Positions 1 through 8,423 of a stretch of 64,000 nt of DNA are shown here, piece after piece. Below the pieces are notes generated by a model, which saw only the letters and a list, made by a program, of their open reading frames with translations, searched no databases and was not told the origin of the DNA. The DNA is taken from the NCBI GenBank assembly GCA_040397785.1, contig JBBAVI010000004.1, positions 35,560-99,559 of the forward strand, read 5' to 3'. A program made the position numbers and the translations under genes. Every line of letters starts with the position of its first letter. The first letter of the stretch is position 1. Source of the DNA: M3007 sp040397785 (GTDB lineage: Bacteria; Bacteroidota; Bacteroidia; Chitinophagales; Saprospiraceae).

Positions 1-1
1 G

Positions 2-1036
2 GTGATGCTCTTCCTGGGCATTGAAATATTGAGCATTCCGATGTACGTGATGGCGGGCAGTCGACGCGACGAACCAGAATCCAACGAGGCTGCTTTGAAG
101 TATTTTTTGATGGGTGCTTTTGCGACCGGCTTTTTGTTGTTTGGCATTGCGTTGGTGTATGGCGCAACGGCAAGTTTTGATATGCAGGTAATTGCTCGGG
201 CCATTGCCGAGGGGAAACATTCGTTGGGTATGCTGCACATGGGTATCCTGTTGATGCTGGTAGGGTTAAGTTTCAAAGTTTCGGCGGTTCCATTCCATTT
301 TTGGGCGCCAGACGTATATACAGGTAGTCCTAATTTGGTGACAGCATTTATGTCGACCGTCGTAAAAACGGCTGGTTTTGCAGCAATGTATCGCCTTTTT
401 TCCAGTGCTTTTGTAGACGCGATTGATTTTTGGGGCATTACCGTTGCAGCGATTGCGGCACTTACCATGACTTTAGCCAACGTAACTGCCCTATTTCAAA
501 CCAATTTCAAACGGATGATGGCTTATTCTTCCATCTCCCATGCAGGCTATTTGTTGCTGGCAGTATTGGCAATTGGTCAGGCAGGCAGCGCGGGTGCCAT
601 GTTGCTGTACACTTTAAGTTATTCAATTGCAACCATTTGTGCATTTGCGGTATATATATTGGTAGCCGAGCAAAATAATAATGTTTCGATGGATGCCTTT
701 AATGGCTTGAGTAAAAGGGAGCCGTTTCTTGCTGCGGTGATGGTGATTTCGATGTTGTCTTTGGCGGGTATTCCTCCAACTGCTGGTTTTTTTGGTAAAT
801 ACTTCTTGTTTACCGCAGCATTTGAACGGTATCCATGGTTAATTGGATTGGCGGTGATCAATTCTGCGATTTCCATTTACTATTATTTCAAAGTAATCAT
901 TGCCATGTATTTTGTGCGGAATGAAGCATCGCCGGTTGTTGTAACCCCGGTTGGGTTTAAATGGGTCGTTGCAAGCGGCTTGGTGCTTATTGCCTTATTG
1001 ACCTTGGTACCTGGCAGCGTTTACGGTTTGATTTAA
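2..1036 (+). CDS. nuoN: NADH-quinone oxidoreductase subunit N, C-terminal part (5' end outside window)
   Basis: This is the C-terminal 344 residues of a proton-pumping antiporter-like membrane subunit of respiratory complex I; the reading frame is open to the window edge, so the start lies upstream. Many hydrophobic helices are visible. Family landmarks are the KVSAVPFHFWAPDVYTGSP stretch (about residues 90-108 of the fragment) and the FKRMMAYSSISHAGY stretch (about residues 167-181), which carry the conserved Lys/Pro and the SSISHAGY signature of NuoN/MrpD-type subunits. The PPTAGFFGKYFLF motif follows near residue 255. NuoN is normally the last gene of the nuo operon, which fits the change of gene type immediately downstream. 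NuoM and NuoL share parts of these motifs, but the SISHAGY/AGIPPTAGFFGK combination and the C-terminal length favour NuoN. Confidence 0.93.
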   Translation: MMLFLGIEILSIPMYVMAGSRRDEPESNEAALKYFLMGAFATGFLLFGIALVYGATASFDMQVIARAIAEGKHSLGMLHMGILLMLVGLSFKVSAVPFHFWAPDVYTGSPNLVTAFMSTVVKTAGFAAMYRLFSSAFVDAIDFWGITVAAIAALTMTLANVTALFQTNFKRMMAYSSISHAGYLLLAVLAIGQAGSAGAMLLYTLSYSIATICAFAVYILVAEQNNNVSMDAFNGLSKREPFLAAVMVISMLSLAGIPPTAGFFGKYFLFTAAFERYPWLIGLAVINSAISIYYYFKVIIAMYFVRNEASPVVVTPVGFKWVVASGLVLIALLTLVPGSVYGLI

Positions 1037-1066
1037 AGTGCATTCAATCTACCAAAATAACGCATT

Positions 1067-2302
1067 ATGCAAAAAACTAAATTAAGTGCATTTCTTTTAG
1101 GTACTTGCCTCTTCATGGGTGCATGTACCACGGGTACAGACAATAAAGTCACGGATAAGACACAACCTGCTACCCCACCTACCACCCAGCCCATTGCCGT
1201 AAAACCAGAATTGCAATTGTACATGGTTAAGGTAGACAACCTTTTACTGCGCAATTTGCCTTCTAAAACCGGTTCGCAGGTGATCACAAAATTTGCTGCA
1301 GGCGATTTTGTTGAAGGAACGGGTATTGTTTCCGATCAAAAAGAGGAAGCAACCATTCAAAACATGGTATTTTTCGAACCTTACATCGAGGTAACTTCTA
1401 CCACACCTGAGCAAAAAAAAGGCTGGGCATACGGGGGCGCGTTGTTGCCTGTGTACAGTGGCGCACGCATTACAACACCAGACCTGGGTGTACTCACCCA
1501 ATTTAGTACAATAATTAAAGGCTTAAATACCAAGAAATTAGAAAGTGGTAAAAAAGGGCTGGATGCTGCGCAGAAATTCTTTTCAAACGCGAATGGCGCG
1601 CTGGCCGATGCAGGTTTTCTAATTTTGGAGCAATTGTTGACCCGCCTGGAAACAGAAGGTCAGTTTTATAACCTTACAGATGCCATAAAATGGTCGGACG
1701 ATGATTATAAAGCAGTTGCAGACAATAAGTTCGATATGAACAAATACCCTGCTACGAAATCTTTGGCCGAAAACGGATTTGCGCTTGGTCAGGGAGAAGG
1801 TCAAATATTCCCAATCAGAGACTATTCAAAATTGCACGCTTATTTTGCTGCAAAATGCAGTACTGCCTTCAAAAGTTACCTCGACCAGGAATTGCTGGAA
1901 TTTAGCAACCAGGCTTGGGACGATGGTGGTATTATCGTACCCTTGGAGCAGATTGCAGACCGAGCCATTTTTTGGGAAAAATTCAACCAAACCAATCCGT
2001 ATTTTTTGTTGAAAGACCGCACCAAGGAATCAGAGCGTTGGACGGCTTTGGTGGTGCACAATGGCTCCAACAATACCCAGGTATTCAACTATGATACCAA
2101 AGAGGTAATGGACGATTATAAAAAGTTGTGGGCTTACGTAATACAAAAATATCCGGGAACAGCCTTAGCCAACTCTGTTAAAACCTTACAGGATTTATAC
2201 GCTGCCGAAGGCTGGAAGTGTACCCCAAAAGTAGAGGCCTGGATCAAGGACTATATCCAAAAATTATATCCAGAGCAATTAGAAGCACAACAAGGCAACT
2301 AA
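1067..2302 (+). CDS. SH3-like domain lipoprotein of unknown function
   Basis: Predicted outer-membrane or periplasmic lipoprotein of 411 residues. The N-terminus is a lipoprotein signal peptide ending in a lipobox (FMGAC, Cys20), followed by a Thr/Pro-rich linker. Residues about 50-125 (VDNLLLRNLPSKTGSQV and the later GWAYGGAL) look like a bacterial SH3 domain: the LLLRNLPS...V pattern and the closing GWAYGG are typical. The remaining 280 residues are charged and probably helical, with no family I recognise. It starts 30 bp after nuoN on the same strand. Its TAA stop overlaps the stop codon of the convergent pyrB. Function is unknown; peptidoglycan or ligand binding by the SH3-like part is only a guess. 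Confidence 0.75.
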   Translation: MQKTKLSAFLLGTCLFMGACTTGTDNKVTDKTQPATPPTTQPIAVKPELQLYMVKVDNLLLRNLPSKTGSQVITKFAAGDFVEGTGIVSDQKEEATIQNMVFFEPYIEVTSTTPEQKKGWAYGGALLPVYSGARITTPDLGVLTQFSTIIKGLNTKKLESGKKGLDAAQKFFSNANGALADAGFLILEQLLTRLETEGQFYNLTDAIKWSDDDYKAVADNKFDMNKYPATKSLAENGFALGQGEGQIFPIRDYSKLHAYFAAKCSTAFKSYLDQELLEFSNQAWDDGGIIVPLEQIADRAIFWEKFNQTNPYFLLKDRTKESERWTALVVHNGSNNTQVFNYDTKEVMDDYKKLWAYVIQKYPGTALANSVKTLQDLYAAEGWKCTPKVEAWIKDYIQKLYPEQLEAQQGN

Positions 2303-2308
2303 TTGCCT
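2293..2308. terminator. small palindrome over two overlapping convergent stop codons
   Basis: AGGCAA-CTAA-TTGCCT forms a 6-bp inverted repeat whose loop is exactly the overlapping stop codons of the SH3 lipoprotein (TAA, 2300-2302) and pyrB (TAG on the minus strand, 2301-2299). A bidirectional transcription end point is possible, but there is no T-run and the stem is short, so this is a weak call. Confidence 0.3.
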
Positions 2309-3222
2309 GCTGCCAGCAAGTACAAAACAGCCATACGAATGGCGACGCCGTTTTCTACTTGTTGTAATATAATATTGTGTGGGCCGTCGGCTACATCCGA
2401 ATTGAGTTCCACGCCGCGATTGATTGGACCGGGATGCATAATAACGATATCCCGGTCCAATGCATCGAGCATTGGTTTGCTAATTCCGAAATATTGATGG
2501 TATTCCCGAATACTGGGAAAAAACTTGATGTCCTGCCGTTCGAGCTGAATCCGGAGCACGTTCGCTACATCGCACCAGCGCAAAGTATCCTGAATGTCGT
2601 GCGATACTTCGACCCCCAATGCAGCATAATATTTCGGGATGAGGGTTGGCGGACCACAAACCCGCACTTTAGCGCCTAATTTTTGCAAACAAAAAACATT
2701 GCTTAAAGCCACCCGGCTGTGGATGATATCACCAATGATGGCCACTTTTTTACCTGCCACATCCCCTAATTTTTCTCGAATAGAAAATGCATCCAACAAG
2801 GCTTGGGTCGGATGTTCGTGGGTACCATCACCCGCATTGACGATATTTGCTTCAATTCTTTGCGACAGGTACACGCAAGCACCCGGTGCAGGATGCCGCA
2901 TTACCACCATGTCCACCTTCATGGATAAGATATTATTTACCGTGTCCAACAAAGTTTCGCCTTTGCTTACACTGGAAGAAGAGGCCGTAAAATTGACAAT
3001 ATCGGCGCTCAATCTGCGCTCCGCCAGTTCGAACGAAACACGGGTACGGGTGCTGCTTTCAAAAAAGAGGTTCGCAACCGTGATATCCCGCAAACTGGGC
3101 ACTTTTTTGATCGGACGGTTGATGACTTCCTTAAAATTATCGGCGGTTTCAAAAATGAGTTGAATATCATCTTCGGTGATGTTTTTGATCCCAATGAGAT
3201 GCCGCGTGGAAAGTCTTTTCAT
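2299..3222 (-). CDS. pyrB: aspartate carbamoyltransferase catalytic subunit
   Basis: Catalyses carbamoyl phosphate + L-aspartate to N-carbamoyl-aspartate, the committed step of pyrimidine synthesis, in the cytoplasm. At 307 residues it has the usual length. Visible landmarks are FFESSTRTRVSFELA (residues about 53-67, carbamoyl-phosphate loop STRT), MRHPAPGA, HPTQALLD (about 138-145), a GDIIHSRVA stretch and MHPGPINRGVEL near the C-terminus. The start ATG overlaps the stop of pyrR in an ATGA arrangement, so the two genes are translationally coupled. The 3' end overlaps the convergent SH3-lipoprotein gene by 4 bp. No regulatory subunit (pyrI) is seen, consistent with the B. subtilis-type ATCase usually found alongside PyrR. 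Confidence 0.97.
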   Translation of the reverse strand: MKRLSTRHLIGIKNITEDDIQLIFETADNFKEVINRPIKKVPSLRDITVANLFFESSTRTRVSFELAERRLSADIVNFTASSSSVSKGETLLDTVNNILSMKVDMVVMRHPAPGACVYLSQRIEANIVNAGDGTHEHPTQALLDAFSIREKLGDVAGKKVAIIGDIIHSRVALSNVFCLQKLGAKVRVCGPPTLIPKYYAALGVEVSHDIQDTLRWCDVANVLRIQLERQDIKFFPSIREYHQYFGISKPMLDALDRDIVIMHPGPINRGVELNSDVADGPHNIILQQVENGVAIRMAVLYLLAAGN

Positions 3223-3764
3223 TTTTTATCGTATAACAGTATTTGATCTTCACCATGTGTTTCTTGCCAGCGCACCCGCACATAGGCTTCATCCACAGCA
3301 TCTACACTGATGCCGATATAATCTGCCTGAATGGGCAGATGACGATTAAACCGTCGGTCTACCAAAACCAGCAGTTCTACGGAAGATGGACGGCCATAAT
3401 GTTGCAGGGCTGCCAAGGCTGCCTGGATGGTACGGCCGGTGTACAGCACGTCGTCTACCAGTAGCACCCTTTTATTGGCTACAATGAAGTTAATTTCGTT
3501 TGGATATGGGGCAAGCGGACCACCTTCCATGCGAAAATCGTCGCGATAGAACGTAATATCCATTTTACCATAATCGATGGCGGTATTTCCGGTAAGTTCG
3601 ACCAAGCGCTTATAAATACGGTTGGAAACGGACACACCCCGAGGTTGGATGCCGATGATACATGCATTGGAAAAATCGCCCCAATCTTCCAACAGCTGGT
3701 GACTCAGTCGGTCGATGGTCAGCGCGAATCGCTCGCTGTTGAGGAGTATTTTTCCTGTTTCCAT
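3219..3764 (-). CDS. pyrR: bifunctional pyr operon regulator / uracil phosphoribosyltransferase
   Basis: A 181-residue type I phosphoribosyltransferase of the PyrR family. In Firmicutes PyrR binds pyr mRNA in response to UMP/UTP and also has UPRTase activity. The PRPP loop VLLVDDVLYTGRT (about residues 99-111) is intact, and IIGIQPRGV (about 36-44) and the C-terminal VDAVDEAYVRV are typical. It is the first gene of a two-gene unit with pyrB (ATGA overlap). A TAnnTTTG -7 element lies 5 nt upstream of the ATG, so the transcript would be nearly leaderless. That leaves no room for the leader-attenuator by which Bacillus PyrR acts, so RNA-binding regulation at this locus is not evident. Confidence 0.95.
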   Translation of the reverse strand: METGKILLNSERFALTIDRLSHQLLEDWGDFSNACIIGIQPRGVSVSNRIYKRLVELTGNTAIDYGKMDITFYRDDFRMEGGPLAPYPNEINFIVANKRVLLVDDVLYTGRTIQAALAALQHYGRPSSVELLVLVDRRFNRHLPIQADYIGISVDAVDEAYVRVRWQETHGEDQILLYDKK

Positions 3765-3769
3765 GGGCG

Positions 3770-3777
3770 CAAAGATA
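3770..3777 (-). promoter_or_regulatory. putative -7 element upstream of pyrR
   Basis: TATCTTTG on the minus strand matches the Bacteroidota -7 consensus TAnnTTTG and ends 5 nt before the pyrR ATG. I see no TTTG -33 box at the usual 19-nt spacing. Confidence 0.45.
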
Positions 3778-3877
3778 AATGCTTCATGCGCTGTTTTTTC
3801 GAATAGTATTGAATAATCTGCGGGTAAAACATGAAATTTGCATTTATTCCGACTTACGTCCTTTCAAATTGCCTTTT

Positions 3878-5818
3878 ATGTCGAAACAAACGAAAAGAAA
3901 TCAGGTGCCCAAACCCACAAAACCCGCAATTTCTACCCAAAATCCTGCACCAACGGTAGTACAACGCGACACCCAGCGCTGGCGCCTGGCGGGCTTGTTG
4001 GCCCTTTTTGCTTTCCTGCTTTACAGCAACACGTTTGGGTTTGATTACGTACTCGATGATCCGCTGGTGATTACCCTCAACCAATGTGTGCAGGCCGGAT
4101 TTGGCGGATTGCGCGATATTTTTACCCATAGTTACCGGGCGGGCTCTTCTGTTGCGACTGATTCTGAATACCTATACCGTCCTTTATCGGTAGCCAGTTT
4201 CGCCATCGAATGGGCTATTGCACCCAATGCCCCCGGGTTTTACCATTTTATGAATGTTTTGTGGTATGCTTGTACGATTGGCTTGATGTTTCTTTGTTTG
4301 AGCAAAATAATGCCGAATCGCCCCTTGGTATTGTTTGCCCTGGCAACGGCCTTGTTTGCAGCCCATCCCTTGCATACCGAGGTCGTCGCCAATATTAAAA
4401 GCCGCGATGAATTAATGAGTTTTTTCTTCAGCATCTTAACCCTTTATTGGTATTGGGATTATACACAAAACAAACAAAAACAACGACTTATACTTGCATT
4501 AGCCGCGTTTTTTCTTGCACTCTTATCCAAAGAAGGCGCTGTGACGTTGTTGGTGCTGATTCCGATCAGTTTGTACTTTTTGGATTCGAAACGGAGCGTT
4601 GCCGAGGCATTATCCAAAAGCAGTTGGTTGTTGATTCCGTTCTTTTTATGGTTTTTATTGCGCTGGTCGGTGATGCAGGGCCGAATGGGCTATACCCCTG
4701 ATTTCAATGACAATCAATTGGTTGCGGCAGGATTATTGGATCGTTGGGCCACCGGATTTGTGCTTTTGGGCAAATATTTACAGTTGCTGGTTTGGCCGGC
4801 TGTATTGTCGTGGGATTATTCGTTCAATCAAATCCCAACCGTAACCTGGTCCAATCCGATTTGTCTACTGGCATTTGGGGTGCATTTGGGTTTATTGGGG
4901 TATGCACTTTGGCATTTTAAAAAACGCAGTATTTTTTCATACATCATTTTGGCCTACTTCGCATCGATTGCCTTGTACGCCAATATTTTTATGCTTATTG
5001 GTACGGTGGCTGGTGAACGTTTGGCCTACAGCGCATCGCTTTGGTTTGCCTTGGGCGTTAGTTTGTTAATTTGGAGGCTGTTACGCATCCCTGATGAAAA
5101 TGCTGATGCAACTGCTTCCATCTTTGCAACCAAAAATGTGGCCACTTTCACGAGCGTGCTGGTGGTACTTATTTTTGCTGCAAGTTACCGGACCTTTGTA
5201 CGTACCCCCGTTTGGGAAGATAGTAATACCTTGTTTATCAACGATAAAGACAGCGCGCCCAATAGTTTTCGGAGTACGCGTGCGGCAGGGGAACAGTATT
5301 TCTTGCAATACCTCAAAAGCCCTACTGCGCCTGGGGCCGACAAATTATTGGAGCAGGCGCGGGTATTTTTTGATAAAAGTTATAGCATTCGACCGACCGA
5401 AAATGCCGTTATCGGATTAGGAAACGTAGATTTTTTCCGAAAAAACTATGCTGCTGCTGCTTCTAAGTTCAAACAAGCCCTTGAACTAAAACCCAACAAT
5501 AAATTAGCCACTGATCGATTGCTTGCCACCTACATTGAATGGGGAAAATATGAAGGTCAAATTAAAAAAGATTACCAGGCTGCCACCACCTACATGCTGG
5601 AAGGCTTAAAACTATACCCTAAAAACCAGGTATTGCTGCGACAATTGGGTACTGCTTACGGGCTTCAAAACAAACACCGAGAAGCCATCTATTACTACGA
5701 AATGGCCCTCGAACAGGCTCCCGGTGACAAAGAGATCATCCAAAATCTTGCGATCGGATACCGTTTATTAGGAGATATGACCAAATCCGACTATTTTGCG
5801 AAGCAATTGGGGCAGTAA
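3878..5818 (+). CDS. TMTC-like GT-C membrane glycosyltransferase with C-terminal TPR repeats
   Basis: A 646-residue integral membrane protein related to the TMTC/DUF1736 group of GT-C-fold glycosyltransferases (protein O-mannosyltransferase-like). After a basic, Pro-rich cytoplasmic N-terminus comes a first membrane helix near residue 30. A luminal-type loop contains the acidic FDYVLDDP motif and YRPLSVASF, and HPLHTEVVANIKSRDEL follows, a characteristic TMTC stretch. About ten further hydrophobic helices run to roughly residue 440. The C-terminal 200 residues carry TPR-like repeats (AAAASKFKQALELKPNN, HREAIYYYEMALEQAPGD). I chose the ATG at 3878 (MSKQTKR) because the upstream in-frame codons read through the pyrR promoter region. 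The substrate is unknown. Confidence 0.82.
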   Translation: MSKQTKRNQVPKPTKPAISTQNPAPTVVQRDTQRWRLAGLLALFAFLLYSNTFGFDYVLDDPLVITLNQCVQAGFGGLRDIFTHSYRAGSSVATDSEYLYRPLSVASFAIEWAIAPNAPGFYHFMNVLWYACTIGLMFLCLSKIMPNRPLVLFALATALFAAHPLHTEVVANIKSRDELMSFFFSILTLYWYWDYTQNKQKQRLILALAAFFLALLSKEGAVTLLVLIPISLYFLDSKRSVAEALSKSSWLLIPFFLWFLLRWSVMQGRMGYTPDFNDNQLVAAGLLDRWATGFVLLGKYLQLLVWPAVLSWDYSFNQIPTVTWSNPICLLAFGVHLGLLGYALWHFKKRSIFSYIILAYFASIALYANIFMLIGTVAGERLAYSASLWFALGVSLLIWRLLRIPDENADATASIFATKNVATFTSVLVVLIFAASYRTFVRTPVWEDSNTLFINDKDSAPNSFRSTRAAGEQYFLQYLKSPTAPGADKLLEQARVFFDKSYSIRPTENAVIGLGNVDFFRKNYAAAASKFKQALELKPNNKLATDRLLATYIEWGKYEGQIKKDYQAATTYMLEGLKLYPKNQVLLRQLGTAYGLQNKHREAIYYYEMALEQAPGDKEIIQNLAIGYRLLGDMTKSDYFAKQLGQ

Positions 5819-5858
5819 ATTAACGTTCCCGTAAGACATGCGGGGGTGCAAAAACCCT

Positions 5859-5866
5859 TACCTTTG
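5859..5866 (+). promoter_or_regulatory. putative -7 element upstream of the DUF5686 gene
   Basis: TACCTTTG matches TAnnTTTG, 20 nt before the ATG at 5887. No -33 box is apparent. Confidence 0.45.
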
Positions 5867-5886
5867 CGTTTTACGTTAAAACAAAT

Positions 5887-8421
5887 ATGCGGATTTTCAT
5901 TAGGCTTATTACTTTGTTCGTCCTTTTCCAACCTGTACTGGTTGCGCAAAAAGTCAATATTACCCTGGTTAAAGGTACGGTTACCGATGCGGCGACTAAG
6001 TTGCCTATTTCATTTGCAACAGTGAGTGTGCCAGGGCTGCCTTTGGGACAACAAACGGATGAAAACGGGCACTATTCCATAAAAACGGACAAACCAATTA
6101 CCATGATTAAGGCCAGTGCCTTGGGTTATCGAACCCAGGAAATACTGGTCAGAACGGGTAAGACCCAGGAAATTGATATTACCCTGCTGGATGAATCTCG
6201 GCAACTCGGCGAAATTGTCATAAAACCTGAAAAATACCGCAACAAAAACAATCCTGCGGTCGAACTAATCAAGCATGTTATTGATAACCGCGATAAAAAC
6301 CACATTGAAGAAATGTCGGCTTATCACGACGAACAATACGAAAAGCTTTTCTTTGGCCTCACGAACCTCAAAGACGAACTAAAGGATCGCAGGATTCTTA
6401 AGGGCATCCGATTCCTGCTCGATAATACCGATACCTCAAAAGTGGAAGGTATGGATGTTATCCCAGTGTTTTTGCAAGAAAACATCTTGGATTTTTATAG
6501 CCAATCGGATCCTAAAAAATGGAAAAAACTGGTTAAAGCCTCAAAATCAGTGCGTTTTCCGGGTTTTATCGACCATGATGGCTTCAATAAATCGCTCCAA
6601 TATCTTTATGAAGAAATTGATATTTACGACAATTATATTACGCTACTCACCGATAAGTTTTTGAGCCCTATTGCCAATAATGCACCGCTTTTTTACCGCT
6701 ACTATCCGCAGGATACCACGGTTGAAAATGGCCGAAAAGTGGTAAGGTTGGAGTTTTACCCACGGAATAAATTTGATATGCTGCTGCAAGGCGAATTATA
6801 CATTGCGCTAGACAGCACCTACCCGGTTACCAGGATTAATTTTACGATCAATCCGAATATTAACCTAAACTGGGTCAATGATTTAGATATTACACAGAAT
6901 TATACTTTTTTACCTAACGGCAAGTGTATTATTGTTTCGGAAGATTATCGTATTCAATTTGGCATTACTGAAAAAAGTTTGGGTATGGCGGCCCAGCGTT
7001 ATGTACTGCATCAAAACCCTGAATTCAACCAATCGATTCCGGAAGGTACCTTACAAGGGGTTTCAGAAATTGTATTTTTACCGGGTTCGACCCAAAATGA
7101 TACTACTTATTGGGCCACCAAGCGCCCTACCCCTTTAACGCAGGCTGAAAACTATACCTACACCCATATGGATAGCCTGCAACGCACTTCCTTTTTTAAA
7201 GTGGTATCTAAATCACTCTACATCTTGGTGGGGGCTTATGCGCCTGCTGGGCGTTGGTTAGAAATTGGGCCGATTAACTCTTTTTATGCATTTAATGACG
7301 TTGAAGGAACCCGATTTCGATTTGGTGCGCGTACCAGTACCAATTTTAGCGACCGATATCGGTTGGAAGGATATGCTGCATACGGGCTAAAGGATCAGCA
7401 ATGGAAATATCGGATCAAAGGTACCTTTGCCTTGCCAGGTAGTACCTTTAACAAATTCCCCTATAACCTGCTGCGGGTAAGTTATGTGAACGATGTGATT
7501 ATACCTGGACAAAACTTCCAAGGCGTTGGCAGTAATTTAGGGAACTCTTTTGTGCGGGGGATTAATGATAAATTTTTCTTGAATAAGAAGTTAAACCTTG
7601 AATATGAGCGGGAGTTTGAAAACCATTTTTCGTTTCAAACGGGTTTAGTACAACAAGATTTCAAACCCTTGGGGGCCTTGTCATTTATTCCTGCGGAAGG
7701 CGGTGCACCAGTGTACAAGCCGGTATCGGCTTCTGGTGCTTACCTGCAGTTGCGGTATGCGCCAGGCGAAAAAAATTACCAGGGCACAAATGGTCGAGTG
7801 CTGGTCGATTTTAATTACGTGGCCAACATTCGGTACAGCAAAGGCATTAAAGGATTTATAAATGGCCAATACAACTATAATGAGTTGACGGCAAGTATAT
7901 ATAAATATACCGATTTACCCCCGTTCGGGTATAATTTTCTATATATGGAGGCTGGGGCTATTTTTGGGAAAGTTCCATATCCTTTGCTTACCGTACATCG
8001 CGGTAACCAGTCATACATCAACCTGCCGTTTTCATACAATCTGATGAATTTTATGGAATTCATCAGTGACCGTTATTTTACGGTGATGACCGAGCACTAT
8101 TTTAATGGGCTTATTTTCAACAAAATACCCTTGTTTAGAAGGTTAAAGTTTCGGGAAGTATGCGCCTTTAAAATGATCTACGGCCGGGTAACCGATATTA
8201 ACCAACCCAAAGAAGGGTCGGGGCTTTATCTTTTCCCGACGCAACCGGATGGTTCGCCCCTCAGTTACAGCCTGAGTGCGCGCCCTTATTTAGAGGCAAG
8301 TGTGGGCATCAGCAACATCCTGAAAGTATTGCGGGTCGATTTAATTCGCCGATTTAACTACCTAGACCACCCGAATGTAAGTCAGTTTGGAATACGGGCC
8401 TCTGCGGTAGTCACATTCTAA
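5887..8421 (+). CDS. DUF5686 outer-membrane protein with carboxypeptidase-like regulatory domain
   Basis: An 844-residue protein with a signal peptide (cleavage around VLVAQK, residue 20). A CarboxypepD_reg-like beta-sandwich follows (about residues 28-105: GTVTDAATKLPISFATV ... GQQTDENGHYSI). The remainder, about 700 residues, resembles the Bacteroidota-specific DUF5686 family, whose C-terminal half appears to be a beta-barrel with alternating hydrophobic strands and a terminal aromatic strand (RASAVVTF). Function in the family is not established; an outer-membrane location is expected. It has its own promoter-like element and ends 2 bp short of the convergent tex gene. Confidence 0.85.
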   Translation: MRIFIRLITLFVLFQPVLVAQKVNITLVKGTVTDAATKLPISFATVSVPGLPLGQQTDENGHYSIKTDKPITMIKASALGYRTQEILVRTGKTQEIDITLLDESRQLGEIVIKPEKYRNKNNPAVELIKHVIDNRDKNHIEEMSAYHDEQYEKLFFGLTNLKDELKDRRILKGIRFLLDNTDTSKVEGMDVIPVFLQENILDFYSQSDPKKWKKLVKASKSVRFPGFIDHDGFNKSLQYLYEEIDIYDNYITLLTDKFLSPIANNAPLFYRYYPQDTTVENGRKVVRLEFYPRNKFDMLLQGELYIALDSTYPVTRINFTINPNINLNWVNDLDITQNYTFLPNGKCIIVSEDYRIQFGITEKSLGMAAQRYVLHQNPEFNQSIPEGTLQGVSEIVFLPGSTQNDTTYWATKRPTPLTQAENYTYTHMDSLQRTSFFKVVSKSLYILVGAYAPAGRWLEIGPINSFYAFNDVEGTRFRFGARTSTNFSDRYRLEGYAAYGLKDQQWKYRIKGTFALPGSTFNKFPYNLLRVSYVNDVIIPGQNFQGVGSNLGNSFVRGINDKFFLNKKLNLEYEREFENHFSFQTGLVQQDFKPLGALSFIPAEGGAPVYKPVSASGAYLQLRYAPGEKNYQGTNGRVLVDFNYVANIRYSKGIKGFINGQYNYNELTASIYKYTDLPPFGYNFLYMEAGAIFGKVPYPLLTVHRGNQSYINLPFSYNLMNFMEFISDRYFTVMTEHYFNGLIFNKIPLFRRLKFREVCAFKMIYGRVTDINQPKEGSGLYLFPTQPDGSPLSYSLSARPYLEASVGISNILKVLRVDLIRRFNYLDHPNVSQFGIRASAVVTF

Positions 8422-8423
8422 AC

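Noticed and set aside
2639..3163. 174-codon frame on the plus strand opposite pyrB
   Set aside because: Shadow of pyrB; no promoter or protein-like features of its own.
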